From NCBI GenBank assembly GCA_013823985.1, contig PNNB01000014.1, positions 62,001-126,000 of the forward strand: a stretch of 64,000 nucleotides of DNA. Reading direction: 5' to 3'. The stretch is from Sphingopyxis sp. GTDB lineage: Bacteria; Pseudomonadota; Alphaproteobacteria; Sphingomonadales; Sphingomonadaceae. Below the pieces are notes generated by a model. That model did not search any database, was not told where the DNA came from, and saw only the letters and a program-made list of their open reading frames with translations. Both the position numbers and the translations under genes were made by a program. This document shows positions 25,760-35,886 of the stretch, one piece after another (the stretch's first letter is position 1; each line of letters begins with the position of its first letter).

Positions 25760-26970
25760 GTAAGAACGACGAAAAAGGGATCCGGCAATTTGTCGTCCAA
25801 CCTGACGATGATGGCATCCGGCTTGATCGTTGGTTTAAACGACATTTGCCCGATGCATCGTTCAATATTGTTTCGCGCTGGTCGCGAACAGGGCAGTTAC
25901 GAGTTGATGGCAAGCGCGCGACACCAGGTGATCGCTTGCTAGCAGGGCAGGCCATTCGCGTTCCGCCTGCGGATACGTCGGCGGCGGCAAGTGCACGGCC
26001 GGTCCGCAAGCGCAGAGAATTGACCGAAGATGAGATGGAGTTCGCTCTGTCCATGGTCATTCACAAGGACGACGCTGCGTTGGTCATTAACAAACCTGCT
26101 GGTTTGGCCACGCAAGGGGGGACCAAGACGGAAAACCATGTTGACGGCCTATTGGACGCGTTGTTTTTCGAACTGGATAATCGGCCAAAACTTGTTCACC
26201 GGTTGGACAAGGATACATCCGGCGCGTTGCTTTTGGCGCGGACTTCGCGCTCGGCGGGGCATTTTTCCAAAGCGTTTTCATCGCGGACGGCTCGCAAAGT
26301 ATATTGGGCACTCGTCGTAGGCGTGCCCGACATCGCGGACGGATTTATCGACCTGCCAATCGGTAAGCAGCCGGGTAGTGGCGGCGAAAAGATGCATGTT
26401 GACGAACAAAACGGCCAGTCTGCCCGAACACGTTATCGTATCGTCGAACGGGCCGGCAACACCTGCGCTTGGGTAGAGTTGCAACCCTATACCGGACGTA
26501 CACACCAGTTGCGCGTGCACATGGCTGCGATCGGGCATCCTATTGTCGGCGACGGCAAATATGGCGGGAAAGATGCGTTTCTGACGGGAACCATCAGCCG
26601 TAAAATGCACTTGCACGCGCGCCGCTTGCGTATCGATCATCCGCAGGGGCACCAGATCGACGTTCGTGCAGATTTACCCCCGCATATGCAGGACAGCTTT
26701 GCTGATCTTGGGTTCGATATTGAACTGGGTGACGCGCTTGTCCTGGATGCACCCAAATATTCTGAAACGGCCGAAGGCAAAAAGCGGCTCGCCGCCAATA
26801 TCGCAAAATCCGCAAGAAAGGAGCGCAAAGGAGAGCGCCGTTCGCGAGGAACCGCAACCGAAAAGCCAAAAGACAAAAAGCGCAGCCAGCTTGCGACGGG
26901 GAAAAAAATTGCGGCAAAAAAGCCTGTCATAAAAAAGGCGGTGGGCAAGAAGCCGGTCGTGAAGAAGTGA
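25756..26970 (+). CDS. RluA family (RluC/D-like) 23S rRNA pseudouridine synthase with Lys-rich tail
   Basis: 404 residues from the ATG at 25756 overlapping the crcB stop. N-terminal S4 RNA-binding domain (IRLDRWFKRHLPDASFNIVS, residues about 15-75). The catalytic domain has LVINKPAGLATQGG and VHRLDKDTSGALLLAR with the catalytic Asp, plus YTGRTHQLRVHMAAIGHPI. The last ~75 residues are an unusual low-complexity basic tail (many KK, AKKP and AVGKKP repeats), probably for RNA or ribosome contact. The family isomerises uridines in helices of 23S rRNA; the exact positions cannot be told. Confidence 0.93.
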   Translation: MSKNDEKGIRQFVVQPDDDGIRLDRWFKRHLPDASFNIVSRWSRTGQLRVDGKRATPGDRLLAGQAIRVPPADTSAAASARPVRKRRELTEDEMEFALSMVIHKDDAALVINKPAGLATQGGTKTENHVDGLLDALFFELDNRPKLVHRLDKDTSGALLLARTSRSAGHFSKAFSSRTARKVYWALVVGVPDIADGFIDLPIGKQPGSGGEKMHVDEQNGQSARTRYRIVERAGNTCAWVELQPYTGRTHQLRVHMAAIGHPIVGDGKYGGKDAFLTGTISRKMHLHARRLRIDHPQGHQIDVRADLPPHMQDSFADLGFDIELGDALVLDAPKYSETAEGKKRLAANIAKSARKERKGERRSRGTATEKPKDKKRSQLATGKKIAAKKPVIKKAVGKKPVVKK

Positions 26971-26977
26971 GGCACTG

Positions 26978-27640
26978 GTGACGGGAAAGCTCGCCATATT
27001 CGACTGCGATGGTACGCTGGTCGACAGCCAAGCTAACATTTGCATGGCCATGGAGCATGCGTTTGAAGAAGCGGGAATGTCACCGCCTTCGCGTCATGCT
27101 ATCCGCCGAATAGTGGGACTCAGCCTTGTTGAAATCATGCGCGTCTTGCTGCCCGATGCCAATCCTTCATTGCATACCGAAATGGCAGAGCGGTACAGGT
27201 CATCTTATCTCGTCCTGCGAAACAACGGGCTGGAGCATGAACCTCTGTATGACGGAATTGCGGCACTTCTCGCATCCATGGACGAAAGCGGTTGGTTGCT
27301 AGGGGTCGCAACGGGGAAATCGGATCGCGGGTTGGAGCGTTGCCTTGATCATCATGCGATAAAGGGCCTGTTTGTTACATTGCAAACCGCAGACCGACAC
27401 CCTTCTAAACCCCACCCGTCCATGGTGTATCAGGCACTTGCCGATGCAGGTGTAGGAGCGGGGCAGGCCGTCGTAATCGGCGATACCGTTTACGACATCC
27501 ACATGGGGCGGGCGGCCGGTACACGCACCATAGGTGTAAACTGGGGTTACCATCCGATCGAGGAACTGCGTGAAGCCGGCGCTGATGCCATAGCCGAGTC
27601 TATGGAAGAGCTTGCCGCGCTGTTGGGAGATTTTGCATGA
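26978..27640 (+). CDS. HAD-superfamily hydrolase (phosphoglycolate phosphatase-like, subfamily IA)
   Basis: 220 residues, GTG start. HAD motif I is LAIFDCDGTLVDSQ (nucleophile Asp plus acid/base Asp), the helical cap follows, motif II/III region LLGVATGKSDRGLERCL and SKPHPSMVYQAL, and motif IV VVIGDTVYDIHMGRAAG. The members dephosphorylate small metabolites such as phosphoglycolate. It starts 8 bases after the pseudouridine synthase gene and its stop overlaps the next gene (ATGA). Confidence 0.93.
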   Translation: MTGKLAIFDCDGTLVDSQANICMAMEHAFEEAGMSPPSRHAIRRIVGLSLVEIMRVLLPDANPSLHTEMAERYRSSYLVLRNNGLEHEPLYDGIAALLASMDESGWLLGVATGKSDRGLERCLDHHAIKGLFVTLQTADRHPSKPHPSMVYQALADAGVGAGQAVVIGDTVYDIHMGRAAGTRTIGVNWGYHPIEELREAGADAIAESMEELAALLGDFA

Positions 27641-27861
27641 CACCCGAAGAAGAAACAAAGGCGCAATACCGCTTTTTGGTTATCAATATCTGCCGTATCA
27701 CGGGCGCCGTCATGTTGGTTGTCGGTTTGGCCGTCATTGCGCGTGGTGCCTTTGACCTTCCCAAAGCTGCTGGTTATGTGTTGTTTCTGGTGGGGATGAT
27801 CGATTTTCTGATGGTACCCGTGTTCCTTTCCAAGCGATGGAAAAGCACGCCTAAATTATGA
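27637..27861 (+). CDS. Small inner-membrane protein, 74 aa
   Basis: Start and stop overlap the neighbouring genes by four bases each (ATGA), so it is certainly translated as part of the operon. Two hydrophobic stretches (AVMLVVGLAVIARGAF and AAGYVLFLVGMIDFLMVPVFL) suggest a helical hairpin with a basic C-terminus (SKRWKSTPKL). It precedes the F1-ATPase assembly chaperone gene and might act with it. No family recognised with certainty. Confidence 0.8.
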   Translation: MTPEEETKAQYRFLVINICRITGAVMLVVGLAVIARGAFDLPKAAGYVLFLVGMIDFLMVPVFLSKRWKSTPKL

Positions 27862-28559
27862 GACGTTTCTGGAAGGAAGTTACGCTCGAACAAAGCACGT
27901 TCGGCTACGCCGTGAGGCTCGACGGACGGCCGGTGAAAACGCCGACACGCAATGAGCTAGCCCTGCCGACGCGCAGCCTAGCCAATGCCGTTGTCGCGGA
28001 ATGGGATGCTGTTGAAAAGAATATTGATCCAGCGCGGATGCCGATGACGGGTTTTGCCAATGCAGCAATCGATCGTGTCGGCCCAGACCGGGAGGCCTTT
28101 GCGGCAGCCATTGCCGCATATGGGGAAACAGACCTCATGTGCTATCGCGCGGCGCAGGGCGAGGCGCTTGCAGAGAGGCAGGCTGAAATCTGGGACCCGT
28201 GGTTGAACTGGGCGCGGGGCCGTTATGACGTTAGCTTTGTGATTGTCGAAGGCATTATTCACAAGCCGCAACCGGAGGGGACACTCGAAAAGTTGCGTGC
28301 AGCGGTGGCGGCGCGCGGAACGTTTGAGCTCGCCGCGATGGCAAAGCTAGCCCATCTATCGGGCTCGTTGATTGCAACCCTGGCGGTGGTCGAACATGTT
28401 GGGACGGCAAAAGATATATGGAACGCGGCTTGCCTCGATGAATTGTGGCAGGAAGAATTGTGGGGTGCCGATTATTGGGCCCAGAAGAACCGCAGCGACC
28501 GAGAAAGCGAATTTCTGCAAGCGGTTCAGTTTTTGGATCTTCTCGGTCCGACGACATAG
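27858..28559 (+). CDS. ATP12 family F1-ATPase assembly chaperone
   Basis: 233 residues. Characteristic ATP12 stretches: RRFWKEVTLEQSTFGYAVRLDGRPVKTP at the N-terminus (beta domain), MPMTGFANAAIDRV, ETDLMCYRA and a C-terminal helical domain (HLSGSLIATLAV, then LDELWQEELWGAD). ATP12 binds the alpha subunit of F1 during ATP synthase assembly and is found in alphaproteobacteria and mitochondria. It ends the crcB operon. Confidence 0.93.
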   Translation: MRRFWKEVTLEQSTFGYAVRLDGRPVKTPTRNELALPTRSLANAVVAEWDAVEKNIDPARMPMTGFANAAIDRVGPDREAFAAAIAAYGETDLMCYRAAQGEALAERQAEIWDPWLNWARGRYDVSFVIVEGIIHKPQPEGTLEKLRAAVAARGTFELAAMAKLAHLSGSLIATLAVVEHVGTAKDIWNAACLDELWQEELWGADYWAQKNRSDRESEFLQAVQFLDLLGPTT

Positions 28560-28607
28560 GTGAAAGCCTAGGTCGCTCACGGAAACGCTCCCGGCTAAAC
28601 TCGCGCC

Positions 28608-29084
28608 ATGACAAAGAGTACGAACACAACATCTTCCGAACTACCGCAAGCCGCGCTGGTTGCAGGCTATGCGGGTCTGTTGCCCCAGATTATTGCCGTA
28701 ATGCTCGTCTTATCGGACAGTGAATATCGATGGACGGGTCTCGCAGCAGCCTATGGCTATGCGGCCTTCATTTTCAGTTTTCTCGGCGGCATATGGTGGG
28801 GTTTTGGTGTCATTGCCCGAAAGGAAGGCACCGCCGCAGGCCCGATATTCATCCTTGCAGTCGCGCCCAGCCTGATTGCGTTCGCAAGTTATTTGCCATG
28901 GATTTGGGGATGGGACTGGCCCGGTCCATCTTTGGCGTGGATCGGACTGTTTTTGATGGCCTCACCGATGGTAGATCGATGGTTGAAGACGCGGTGTCAT
29001 TTGCCGGACGGCTGGATGAGAATGCGGTGGCATCTGTCATTGGGATTGGGCGGTCTGACCTTCTTGTTAGCCGCGCTGGCCTAA
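28608..29084 (+). CDS. DUF3429 family membrane protein
   Basis: 158 residues with about five hydrophobic segments (VAGYAGLLPQIIAVMLVL, YGYAAFIFSFLGGIWWGFG, GPIFILAVAPSLIAFASYL, LAWIGLFLMASPMV, LSLGLGGLTFLLAALA). The FLGGIWWGFG motif in TM2 is typical of DUF3429, whose function is unknown. The gene converges on gmk with three bases between stops. Confidence 0.85.
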   Translation: MTKSTNTTSSELPQAALVAGYAGLLPQIIAVMLVLSDSEYRWTGLAAAYGYAAFIFSFLGGIWWGFGVIARKEGTAAGPIFILAVAPSLIAFASYLPWIWGWDWPGPSLAWIGLFLMASPMVDRWLKTRCHLPDGWMRMRWHLSLGLGGLTFLLAALA

Positions 29085-29087
29085 TTC

Positions 29088-29741
29088 CTACGTAGCGGCC
29101 AGATCACGGACAAATCCGATCAATCCCTTTTGCCGCCGCCGTTTCATGCGTTCCGCAGCAAGGATTTGGCGGACCTTGTCAAAACATGTCTTTACGTCGT
29201 CGTTGATCAGGACATAGTCATAACCGTCCCAATGGCCGATTTCGGCTTTTGCGCGGCTCATACGGTCGGCGATAACTGCATCGCTATCCTGCGCCCTTGT
29301 ATGCAGCCGGCGTTCCAACTCCTCTATGGACGGTGGTAAGATGAAGACACGCACAACGTCCGGACCAGCTTCTTGGTACAATTGCTGAGCACCTTGCCAG
29401 TCAATGTCGAACAGGACATCACAGCCGGCGGCAAGCTTTTCTTCTACCGGGGCTTTGGGTGTGCCGTAACGATGTCCGAAAACATGCGCCCATTCTAGAA
29501 ATTCCCCGTCGGCTGCCATTTTTTTAAACGTCGGCACATCGGTAAAATGATAATGAATACCGTCAATCTCGCCAGGGCGCGGCGGACGTGTCGTGTAGGA
29601 TACCGATAGCGCTATTTTCTCATCAGCTTCCAGAAGCATGCGGGATAGCGTGGATTTCCCGGCACCCGAAGGGGATGAAAGAACAAAAAGCAGTCCCCTG
29701 CGTTCGAGCTCGTGCGGCTTGTGGTTGTTGCTATCGGCCAT
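29088..29741 (-). CDS. gmk: Guanylate kinase
   Basis: 217 residues. It phosphorylates GMP to GDP with ATP. P-loop [15 protein letters not shown] near the N-terminus, GMP-binding [47 protein letters not shown], and [20 protein letters not shown] in the lid. The C-terminus is extended by basic residues (MKRRRQKG). The start codon lies 48 bases from the divergent DUF2585 gene start, so the two promoters overlap. Confidence 0.97.
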   Translation of the reverse strand: MADSNNHKPHELERRGLLFVLSSPSGAGKSTLSRMLLEADEKIALSVSYTTRPPRPGEIDGIHYHFTDVPTFKKMAADGEFLEWAHVFGHRYGTPKAPVEEKLAAGCDVLFDIDWQGAQQLYQEAGPDVVRVFILPPSIEELERRLHTRAQDSDAVIADRMSRAKAEIGHWDGYDYVLINDDVKTCFDKVRQILAAERMKRRRQKGLIGFVRDLAAT

Positions 29742-29789
29742 AGCCGCTACTGCGCGAAAGAAGAGGCATGCGTCAAGGGGGTAGCTGAG

Positions 29790-30392
29790 ATGGAATGGCC
29801 ATTGCGGGTAAGTAAGCTCAGTGCGCTGATCGCCCTAATGCTATTCATGCTATTGGTGGCCATATTATTTGCCATGGACCGACCGCCGATCTGCGCATGT
29901 GGCGATATTAAGCTTTGGCATGGGGTCGTCCAATCTTCCGAAAACAGCCAACATATCGCTGACTGGTACACGCCGAGCCATATTATTCATGGCTTCATCT
30001 TCTTTGGCGTGGGTCGGCTAATCCTGCGAAGGTGGCCACTCGGCCTTTCCTTGTGTGCAGCAATATTTGTCGAAGGCGCTTGGGAAATTTTGGAAAACTC
30101 GCCGGTCATTATCGACCGCTACCGCGAAGTGACCATTTCCTATGGCTATTCGGGTGACAGCATTATCAACAGTATGTTCGATATGGTTTGGATGGTTTTG
30201 GGCTTTTTTCTCGCGTCGCGCCTGCCTTGGAAGGCGACGCTAGGACTGGCGCTGATGTTTGAAATGTTTACCGGCTGGCTCATCCGGGACAATTTAACGC
30301 TGAACATCCTGATGCTAGTTGCACCAATCGAAGCCGTCAAAGAATGGCAGACGGCGGGTTCAAGTTATTGGCTAACGGGTAAGTTAGACTAA
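29790..30392 (+). CDS. DUF2585 family membrane protein
   Basis: 200 residues from the ATG at 29790, behind AAGGGGG; the frame is open upstream but would run over the gmk start. Four or five hydrophobic segments. Family features are [20 protein letters not shown] with [39 protein letters not shown] and [16 protein letters not shown]2585 proteins are conserved in alphaproteobacteria and of unknown function; the conserved His, Glu and Cys residues hint at metal or haem binding. The stop shares bases with the stop of the opposite small gene. Confidence 0.87.
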   Translation: MEWPLRVSKLSALIALMLFMLLVAILFAMDRPPICACGDIKLWHGVVQSSENSQHIADWYTPSHIIHGFIFFGVGRLILRRWPLGLSLCAAIFVEGAWEILENSPVIIDRYREVTISYGYSGDSIINSMFDMVWMVLGFFLASRLPWKATLGLALMFEMFTGWLIRDNLTLNILMLVAPIEAVKEWQTAGSSYWLTGKLD

Positions 30393-30580
30393 GCTTTGCG
30401 TTCCTTGCGCTTGTCATATATCGTTTTTGCCGCAATCGCGCCACCAACAAGCAGAAGGCCAGGAATCGAACGGGTGGCGATACGCGTCGCGACCAAACCA
30501 ATGCCTGCACCGAGTAGCCCATTTCCACGCTTGCGACCGATAACTTCGCCTACAACGGCTCCTGCAATGGACTTTAACAT
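30389..30580 (-). CDS. Small glycine/alanine-rich hydrophobic protein, 63 aa
   Basis: ATG at 30580 with an AGGAGA site 6 bases upstream. The sequence ([20 protein letters not shown], then [20 protein letters not shown], then a basic tail DKRKERKA) has alternating glycine-rich hydrophobic stretches like small membrane-associated proteins. No family recognised. It is encoded 11 bases after the fumC stop on the same strand, so it may be the tail of the sspB-fumC transcript. Confidence 0.65.
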   Translation of the reverse strand: MLKSIAGAVVGEVIGRKRGNGLLGAGIGLVATRIATRSIPGLLLVGGAIAAKTIYDKRKERKA

Positions 30581-30590
30581 TTCGGGTCTC

Positions 30591-31982
30591 CTAAACCATA
30601 TCCTGTGGTCTGACATGGGTATCGAAAGTGGCTTCGTCAACCAGTCCCGATGCTAAAGCTGCTTCGCGCAATGTGGTTCCCGTTGCATGTGCCTGCTTTG
30701 CAATTTTGGCTGCATTGTCATAGCCGATAACGGGCGCAAGCGCGGTTACGAGCATGAGCGAATTTTCCATAAGTCCCGCGATACGCACCTTGTCAGGCTC
30801 GAGGCCATCGACGCAGTTTTTGGCGAATGTGTCCATACCGATGCTGAGCAGTTCTATTGAACGCAGAACATTTGCGCCAATCAGCGGCTTGAACACATTC
30901 AATTCCAGATGGCCCTGCATCCCGCCAATAGTCACGGCCTGATGGTTGCCAATCACTTGCGCCGCAACCATTGTCAGCATTTCACACTGTGTCGGATTTA
31001 CCTTGCCCGGCATGATTGAGCTTCCCGGCTCGTTTTCGGGAAGCAAAAGTTCCCCGAGGCCTGAGCGCGGTCCGGATCCGAGCAAGCGTATGTCGTTGGC
31101 GATTTTTGTCAGGCTAACGGCAAGTGTGTTCAACACGCCCGACATTTGAACCAACCCGTCATTGGATGCTAGCGCTTCGAATTTGTTGCGGGCAGGTTCG
31201 AAAGCTATTCCGGTAGCGGTGGAAATTTCGTTTGCGATCGCCATGTCGAAGCCCTCCGGCGCGTTGAGTCCGGTGCCTACCGCCGTGCCGCCCTGCGCCA
31301 GTTTTTGAACGTTGTGCACAACAGTGCCTTCAATTCTCGCTCGGTTCGCAATTAATTGGGCCACATAGCCTGAAAATTCTTGGCCAAGCGTAAGCGGTGT
31401 TGCGTCTTGCAAATGCGTGCGGCCGATCTTGATGATGTCAGCCCAAGCGGCGGACTTGGCGCACAGCGCCTCGGTAAGAATCGCAAGAGCAGGGAGAAGT
31501 TTGCTGTGGGTGGCACGTGCCACCGCGACATGAATGGCTGTCGGAAAGCTATCGTTAGAAGACTGACCCTTGTTCACGTGATCGTTTGGATGCACGGGCG
31601 TACTACCGCCACGTACACCCGTTAGAATTTCGTTTGCAATGCCGGCAATGACCTCGTTCACATTCATGTTCGATTGTGTGCCGCTTCCCGTTTGCCAAAT
31701 GACCAATGGAAACTGATTGTCAAACGTGCCTGCTAATATGCGGTCTGTGGCAACAATGATTGCGTCAGCGATTTCGGGGGCAAGCGCGCCGGATGCCTTG
31801 TGTGTTAGCGCTGCGGCGCGTTTGACATGTGTCAGGCCGTAAATAATCCCCAAAGGCATGCGCTCTTGAGCGGGGAAAGGGAAATTCGCGATACTGCGTT
31901 GGGTTTGGGCACCCCAATATGCGTTAGCCGGTACGTCTATTGCGCCAAAGCTGTCATATTCAGCGCGGGTATCGCCCGTCAC
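30591..31982 (-). CDS. fumC: Class II fumarate hydratase
   Basis: 463 residues, iron-independent fumarase of the TCA cycle (fumarate to malate). Signatures: [51 protein letters not shown], and the superfamily signature [15 protein letters not shown] with the catalytic Ser loop. The GTG start lies in a GTGA overlap with the sspB stop, so both are one transcript. An aconitase gene lies elsewhere in the window, not linked. Confidence 0.97.
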   Translation of the reverse strand: MTGDTRAEYDSFGAIDVPANAYWGAQTQRSIANFPFPAQERMPLGIIYGLTHVKRAAALTHKASGALAPEIADAIIVATDRILAGTFDNQFPLVIWQTGSGTQSNMNVNEVIAGIANEILTGVRGGSTPVHPNDHVNKGQSSNDSFPTAIHVAVARATHSKLLPALAILTEALCAKSAAWADIIKIGRTHLQDATPLTLGQEFSGYVAQLIANRARIEGTVVHNVQKLAQGGTAVGTGLNAPEGFDMAIANEISTATGIAFEPARNKFEALASNDGLVQMSGVLNTLAVSLTKIANDIRLLGSGPRSGLGELLLPENEPGSSIMPGKVNPTQCEMLTMVAAQVIGNHQAVTIGGMQGHLELNVFKPLIGANVLRSIELLSIGMDTFAKNCVDGLEPDKVRIAGLMENSLMLVTALAPVIGYDNAAKIAKQAHATGTTLREAALASGLVDEATFDTHVRPQDMV

Positions 31983-32455
31983 TTTTTGCGTCCGAAATCC
32001 ACGCTGACGACGTTGGAGCCGTCCTCTACCAAGACTGTAGGTTCGTCATTGCCCGCTTCTTCATGGGGCTCAGGACCGCTCTCGCCAGCATCAACATGGA
32101 ATTGCAGAGCGAAATCGACGGCAGGGTCGACAAAAGCCGTGATCGCGGAATAGGGAATAACCAAATGCGACGGGATTTGGCTGAACGACAAGCCCACCTC
32201 AAAATGGTCCGATTCGACTTTCAAATCCCAATATTTGTGCTGTAGCACGATGGTCATCTCATCCGGAAAACGTTCGTGAAGATGTACCGGTATCGCAACA
32301 CCCGGCGCTTGGGTTTTGAAAGTAATGTAAAAATGGTGGTCTCCGGGGAGTCCATTCACCGCGACATCACCGAGAACACGACCGACCACGGCACGAAGCG
32401 CCTCTTGCACCACGTCGTCATAGGGAATCAGGCTGTCGATATGCTCATCGGTCAT
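31979..32455 (-). CDS. sspB: SspB family ClpXP adaptor protein
   Basis: 158 residues. The alphaproteobacterial SspB fold is visible: [59 protein letters not shown] and [21 protein letters not shown]. The acidic linker ([15 protein letters not shown]) leads to a C-terminal VSVDFGRKK, the usual ClpX-docking tail. It delivers ssrA-tagged proteins to ClpXP. It is divergent from hisB, with 94 bases between start codons. Confidence 0.95.
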   Translation of the reverse strand: MTDEHIDSLIPYDDVVQEALRAVVGRVLGDVAVNGLPGDHHFYITFKTQAPGVAIPVHLHERFPDEMTIVLQHKYWDLKVESDHFEVGLSFSQIPSHLVIPYSAITAFVDPAVDFALQFHVDAGESGPEPHEEAGNDEPTVLVEDGSNVVSVDFGRKK

Positions 32456-32549
32456 GCGCGCTTGGTGGACCGTGGAGCCGCTGAAATCAAGATGCTTGTT
32501 GTCGTCATGTCAACTTGCCAAGCGCAATATTATCCGTATAGCGGCGGCC

Positions 32550-33137
32550 ATGCGAACCGGAAACATCAGTCGCAAGACAAGCGAAACGTCGATCGATGTC
32601 GAGGTTAATCTCGACGGCAGCGGAGTATATGCGGTTTCGACCGGCATCGGATTTCTGGATCATATGCTGGAGCAATTGTCGCGTCACTCGCTGATTGATT
32701 TGAAAGTCAACGCCGTTGGCGATCTGCACATTGACCAGCACCACACGACCGAAGACACCGGCATTGCCATTGGCGAGGCGGTTCTTCAGGCTTTGGGCGA
32801 CAAGCGCGGTATCACGCGTTACGGCACGGCTTATGCGCCTATGGACGAAACATTGACGCGGTGCGCACTCGATATTTCCGGCCGTCCCTATTTCGTCTGG
32901 AAGGTTTCACTGGGCATGCCGCGGTTGGGTGAATGGGACACCGAGCTCATCGAGCACTGGTTCCACAGTTTTGCAACCGCTGCCGGTATTACTTTGCACG
33001 TCGAAAATCTCTACGGATCGAACAACCACCATATTGTAGAAAGCTGTTACAAGGCTTTGGCCCGTGCGCTGCGGCAGGCGGTAGAGATAGATCCCCGTAA
33101 AGCGGACACAATTCCCTCCACTAAGGGCATGCTTTAG
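32550..33137 (+). CDS. hisB: Imidazoleglycerol-phosphate dehydratase
   Basis: 195 residues, the single-domain form without the phosphatase. The ATG at 32550 fits the family start ([20 protein letters not shown]). Metal-binding motifs: [47 protein letters not shown] and [19 protein letters not shown]. It catalyses the sixth step of histidine synthesis. The stop is followed three bases later by hisH. Confidence 0.97.
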   Translation: MRTGNISRKTSETSIDVEVNLDGSGVYAVSTGIGFLDHMLEQLSRHSLIDLKVNAVGDLHIDQHHTTEDTGIAIGEAVLQALGDKRGITRYGTAYAPMDETLTRCALDISGRPYFVWKVSLGMPRLGEWDTELIEHWFHSFATAAGITLHVENLYGSNNHHIVESCYKALARALRQAVEIDPRKADTIPSTKGML

Positions 33138-33140
33138 ATC

Positions 33141-33752
33141 GTGTCTCTTGCGCTGATTGATTATGGCGCGGGCAACCTGCATTCGGTGCACAATGCGTTG
33201 AAGGCAGCGGGTGCGGTGAACATCGACGTCACTGCCGATCCGCTTGTGGTGGCAAAGGCAGAGCGCATAGTCCTGCCCGGTGTTGGTGCATTTGCGCATT
33301 GTATGGAAGCACTTTCGGCCATTGAATCGATGATCGAGGCTTTGGAAAGTCGCGTCCGGCACGACGCGACTCCCTTTTTGGGTATTTGCGTCGGAATGCA
33401 GTTATTGGCGGATGCTGGCGTCGAGCATGGGACGACAAAAGGTTTGGGATGGATTGGTGGCACCGTACGCGCGATTGAGCCATCCTTTGAATTAAAAGTA
33501 CCGCACATGGGTTGGAACGATGTGGCGCCTGCCGTTGGCGCGCCTCTGATCGAGACGGGAGAGGCCTATTTTCTGCACGGCTATCATTTTGACGTAGCGG
33601 ATCAGGCAGAAATACTTGCAGTCACCGACCATGGGGGCGAACTTGTCGCCGCCGTTGGTCGAGATAATATTATCGGGGTGCAGTTTCATCCCGAAAAGAG
33701 CCAGGCTTATGGCATTAACTTCCTCAAACGCTTTCTGGAGTGGCGCCCGTGA
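33141..33752 (+). CDS. hisH: Imidazole glycerol phosphate synthase, glutaminase subunit
   Basis: 203 residues with a GTG start. Class I amidotransferase: IDYGAGNLHSVHNAL, oxyanion/nucleophile LGICVGMQLLADAG (catalytic Cys), and the His/Glu pair in VQFHPEKSQAYG. It frees ammonia from glutamine and channels it to HisF, also in this operon. Three bases separate it from hisB. Confidence 0.97.
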   Translation: MSLALIDYGAGNLHSVHNALKAAGAVNIDVTADPLVVAKAERIVLPGVGAFAHCMEALSAIESMIEALESRVRHDATPFLGICVGMQLLADAGVEHGTTKGLGWIGGTVRAIEPSFELKVPHMGWNDVAPAVGAPLIETGEAYFLHGYHFDVADQAEILAVTDHGGELVAAVGRDNIIGVQFHPEKSQAYGINFLKRFLEWRP

Positions 33753-33765
33753 TGGGAGATTTTGC

Positions 33766-34494
33766 ATGATCGTTTTTCCCGCAATCGACCTGAAAGGCGG
33801 CGAAGTTGTCCGTCTAGCCGAAGGCGATATGGACCGTGCCACCGTCTATGCTGACGATCCTGCCGCGCAGGCCTTGCTTTTTGCGGAGCAGGGCGCTGAG
33901 TTTTTGCATGTTGTTGACCTCGACGGGGCTTTTGCCGGACGGCCCGAAAATGCCGAAGCGGTGGAGGGGATAATCGAAAATTTCCCGGGATATATCCAAC
34001 TTGGTGGAGGTATCCGCAATGCACAGACCGTTGAACGCTGGTTCGACATGGGCGTTGCGCGGCTCGTCATCGGTACAGCGGCGCTCAAAGACCCTCAATT
34101 TGTGAAAGATATGGCGCGCGAGTTCGAAAATGGCATCGTTGTCGCGGTGGACGCCCGCGACGGGTTTGTCGCGACCGAAGGCTGGGCCGAGAAATCCGAC
34201 ATGCCGGTGGTTGATCTGGCGCGACGTTTCGAAGATGCAGGTGTGGCATCTATACTGTTCACCGATGTCGGCCGTGACGGAATGCTTACCGGTTGCAATA
34301 TCGAAGCAACAGTTGACCTCGCGCGCGCAGTGAAGATTCCCGTAATTGCCAGTGGAGGTGTAAAAGGTATCGACGACATCCATATGCTGTCGCTGCATGC
34401 CAAAGACGGTATCGAGGGCGTCATTACAGGACGCGCAATATACGACGGACGCCTTGATCTGGCGACGGCAATAGCGTTGGCGAACAGGGCGTGA
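33766..34494 (+). CDS. hisA: ProFAR isomerase
   Basis: 242 residues from the ATG at 33766, which has GGGAGA upstream; the frame is open back into hisH. A (beta-alpha)8 barrel with the paired catalytic Asp motifs [18 protein letters not shown] and [15 protein letters not shown], and phosphate-binding LGGGIRN and [10 protein letters not shown]. It opens the ribose of ProFAR for HisF/H. Its stop overlaps the hisF GTG start. Confidence 0.97.
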   Translation: MIVFPAIDLKGGEVVRLAEGDMDRATVYADDPAAQALLFAEQGAEFLHVVDLDGAFAGRPENAEAVEGIIENFPGYIQLGGGIRNAQTVERWFDMGVARLVIGTAALKDPQFVKDMAREFENGIVVAVDARDGFVATEGWAEKSDMPVVDLARRFEDAGVASILFTDVGRDGMLTGCNIEATVDLARAVKIPVIASGGVKGIDDIHMLSLHAKDGIEGVITGRAIYDGRLDLATAIALANRA

Positions 34495-35249
34495 CAGTCC
34501 GGATACGCGTTATACCTTGCCTGGACGTGGCTAATGGTCGTGTCGTAAAAGGCGTGAACTTTGTCGACCTTCGCGATGCTGGTGATCCGGTAGAGCAGGC
34601 GCAAGCCTATGACTTGGCCGGTGCCGACGAATTATGCTTTCTGGATATCGGTGCAAGTCACGAAGGGCGAGGAACCATTATTGATGTAGTGCGCCGGACG
34701 GCTGAAGTATGCTTCATGCCCTTGACCGTAGGCGGGGGTGTCCGGAGTGCGGACGATGCCCGGGCGTTGCTGCTGGCGGGTGCGGATAAAGTGGCGGTCA
34801 ATAGCGCTGCAGTTGCACGTCCGGAAGCGGTTGCCGACATCGCTGAGCGCTTCGGAAGCCAGTGCGTTGTTGCATCCGTCGATGCGCGGCGTACCGGCGA
34901 TCGTTGGGAAATCTTCACGCATGGAGGCCGCAAACCAACCGGCATAGATGCGCTGGAGCATGCGGTTAAGCTCGCCGATCTTGGAGCAGGTGAACTATTG
35001 GTCACCAGCATGGACCGAGACGGAACGCGCGATGGTTACGACTTGGAACTGACCCGGGCGATTGCAGGTGCAGTCAATGTGCCTGTGGTGGCCAGCGGCG
35101 GTGTCGGGAATTTGGATCATCTGGTTGAAGGTGTCCGCGAGGGCCATGCGAGCGCGGTGCTGGCGGCTTCGATTTTCCATTTTGGGCAACATAGCATTGC
35201 AGAAGCCCATGCCGCATTGCGCGCGGCGGGGTTGCCTGCGCGCGGCTAA
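34491..35249 (+). CDS. hisF: Imidazole glycerol phosphate synthase, cyclase subunit
   Basis: 252 residues with a GTG start inside the hisA stop (GTGA). Barrel motifs: [19 protein letters not shown] (catalytic Asp), [23 protein letters not shown] residues ([14 protein letters not shown]), [16 protein letters not shown] (second catalytic Asp) and [12 protein letters not shown]. It makes IGP and AICAR. hisE and hisI, which often close such operons, are not seen; the strand after hisF is occupied by a convergent gene. Confidence 0.97.
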   Translation: MTVRIRVIPCLDVANGRVVKGVNFVDLRDAGDPVEQAQAYDLAGADELCFLDIGASHEGRGTIIDVVRRTAEVCFMPLTVGGGVRSADDARALLLAGADKVAVNSAAVARPEAVADIAERFGSQCVVASVDARRTGDRWEIFTHGGRKPTGIDALEHAVKLADLGAGELLVTSMDRDGTRDGYDLELTRAIAGAVNVPVVASGGVGNLDHLVEGVREGHASAVLAASIFHFGQHSIAEAHAALRAAGLPARG

Positions 35250-35885
35250 TCACCAGCGTATTAGTCGTGGAACGATTATACGGCCGAGCACGGCACAGAT
35301 CATCAACGCTAAGCTATACCACACGCCTATATACACCACATTATTGAACGGGCAGTGGATGTTATAGGCAAAGGCCCCGAGTCCACCAGACGCCAAGCCG
35401 GTCAACCAACCGGCGCGCTCTGGCGAAGTGGGAGCGCCTTTGCGCAACCAGATTATCATCGGTACTGCCGTCGCCAAGCCGCCAACAAGGCTGTAGCCCA
35501 TGCATCGCATACCAGAATCCATTGCCTTTAAAGCAGGCCCGACGTCACCCGTCGTAGCGACAATTATGGCCGCCAGTGGAAACAGGACAGCGGCCGCTAG
35601 CGCCATTTTCCAGCCATTTTGACTGCGTCCCACGGCAGGGCTAGCCATCGAAGTAACCGAATGTGCGGTTGCCCCGCCCAAAAGAAGCAATACCCCCGCG
35701 CGTATCAAAAACATTTCATCCGGCTTCCCGGCTGAAAGATCGGCACGCATACCTTGGGACCAAATCACAACCACAACGGCCACAATGGTCGTCAATGCTG
35801 AGAGTAGCAGCGGAATGTGCGGGCGGAGCGGCTTTACCGGCTCCAACTCCTGGACGAGCGCGGAGATATCGAAGTTGTTGGACAT
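35250..35885 (-). CDS. NrsF-type (DUF1109) membrane anti-sigma factor
   Basis: 211 residues from the ATG at 35885, one base after the sigma factor stop. After a short cytoplasmic N-terminus (LVQELEPVKPLRPHIP) there are about six hydrophobic segments. Two conserved cysteines lie in GMRCMGYS (Cys128) and NIHCPFNN (Cys178); in the Caulobacter SigF-NrsF pair such cysteines are needed to sense metal/oxidative stress. The protein would hold the ECF sigma factor at the membrane and release it on stress. Its stop abuts hisF, which converges. Confidence 0.88.
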   Translation of the reverse strand: MSNNFDISALVQELEPVKPLRPHIPLLLSALTTIVAVVVVIWSQGMRADLSAGKPDEMFLIRAGVLLLLGGATAHSVTSMASPAVGRSQNGWKMALAAAVLFPLAAIIVATTGDVGPALKAMDSGMRCMGYSLVGGLATAVPMIIWLRKGAPTSPERAGWLTGLASGGLGAFAYNIHCPFNNVVYIGVWYSLALMICAVLGRIIVPRLIRW

Positions 35886-35886
35886 G

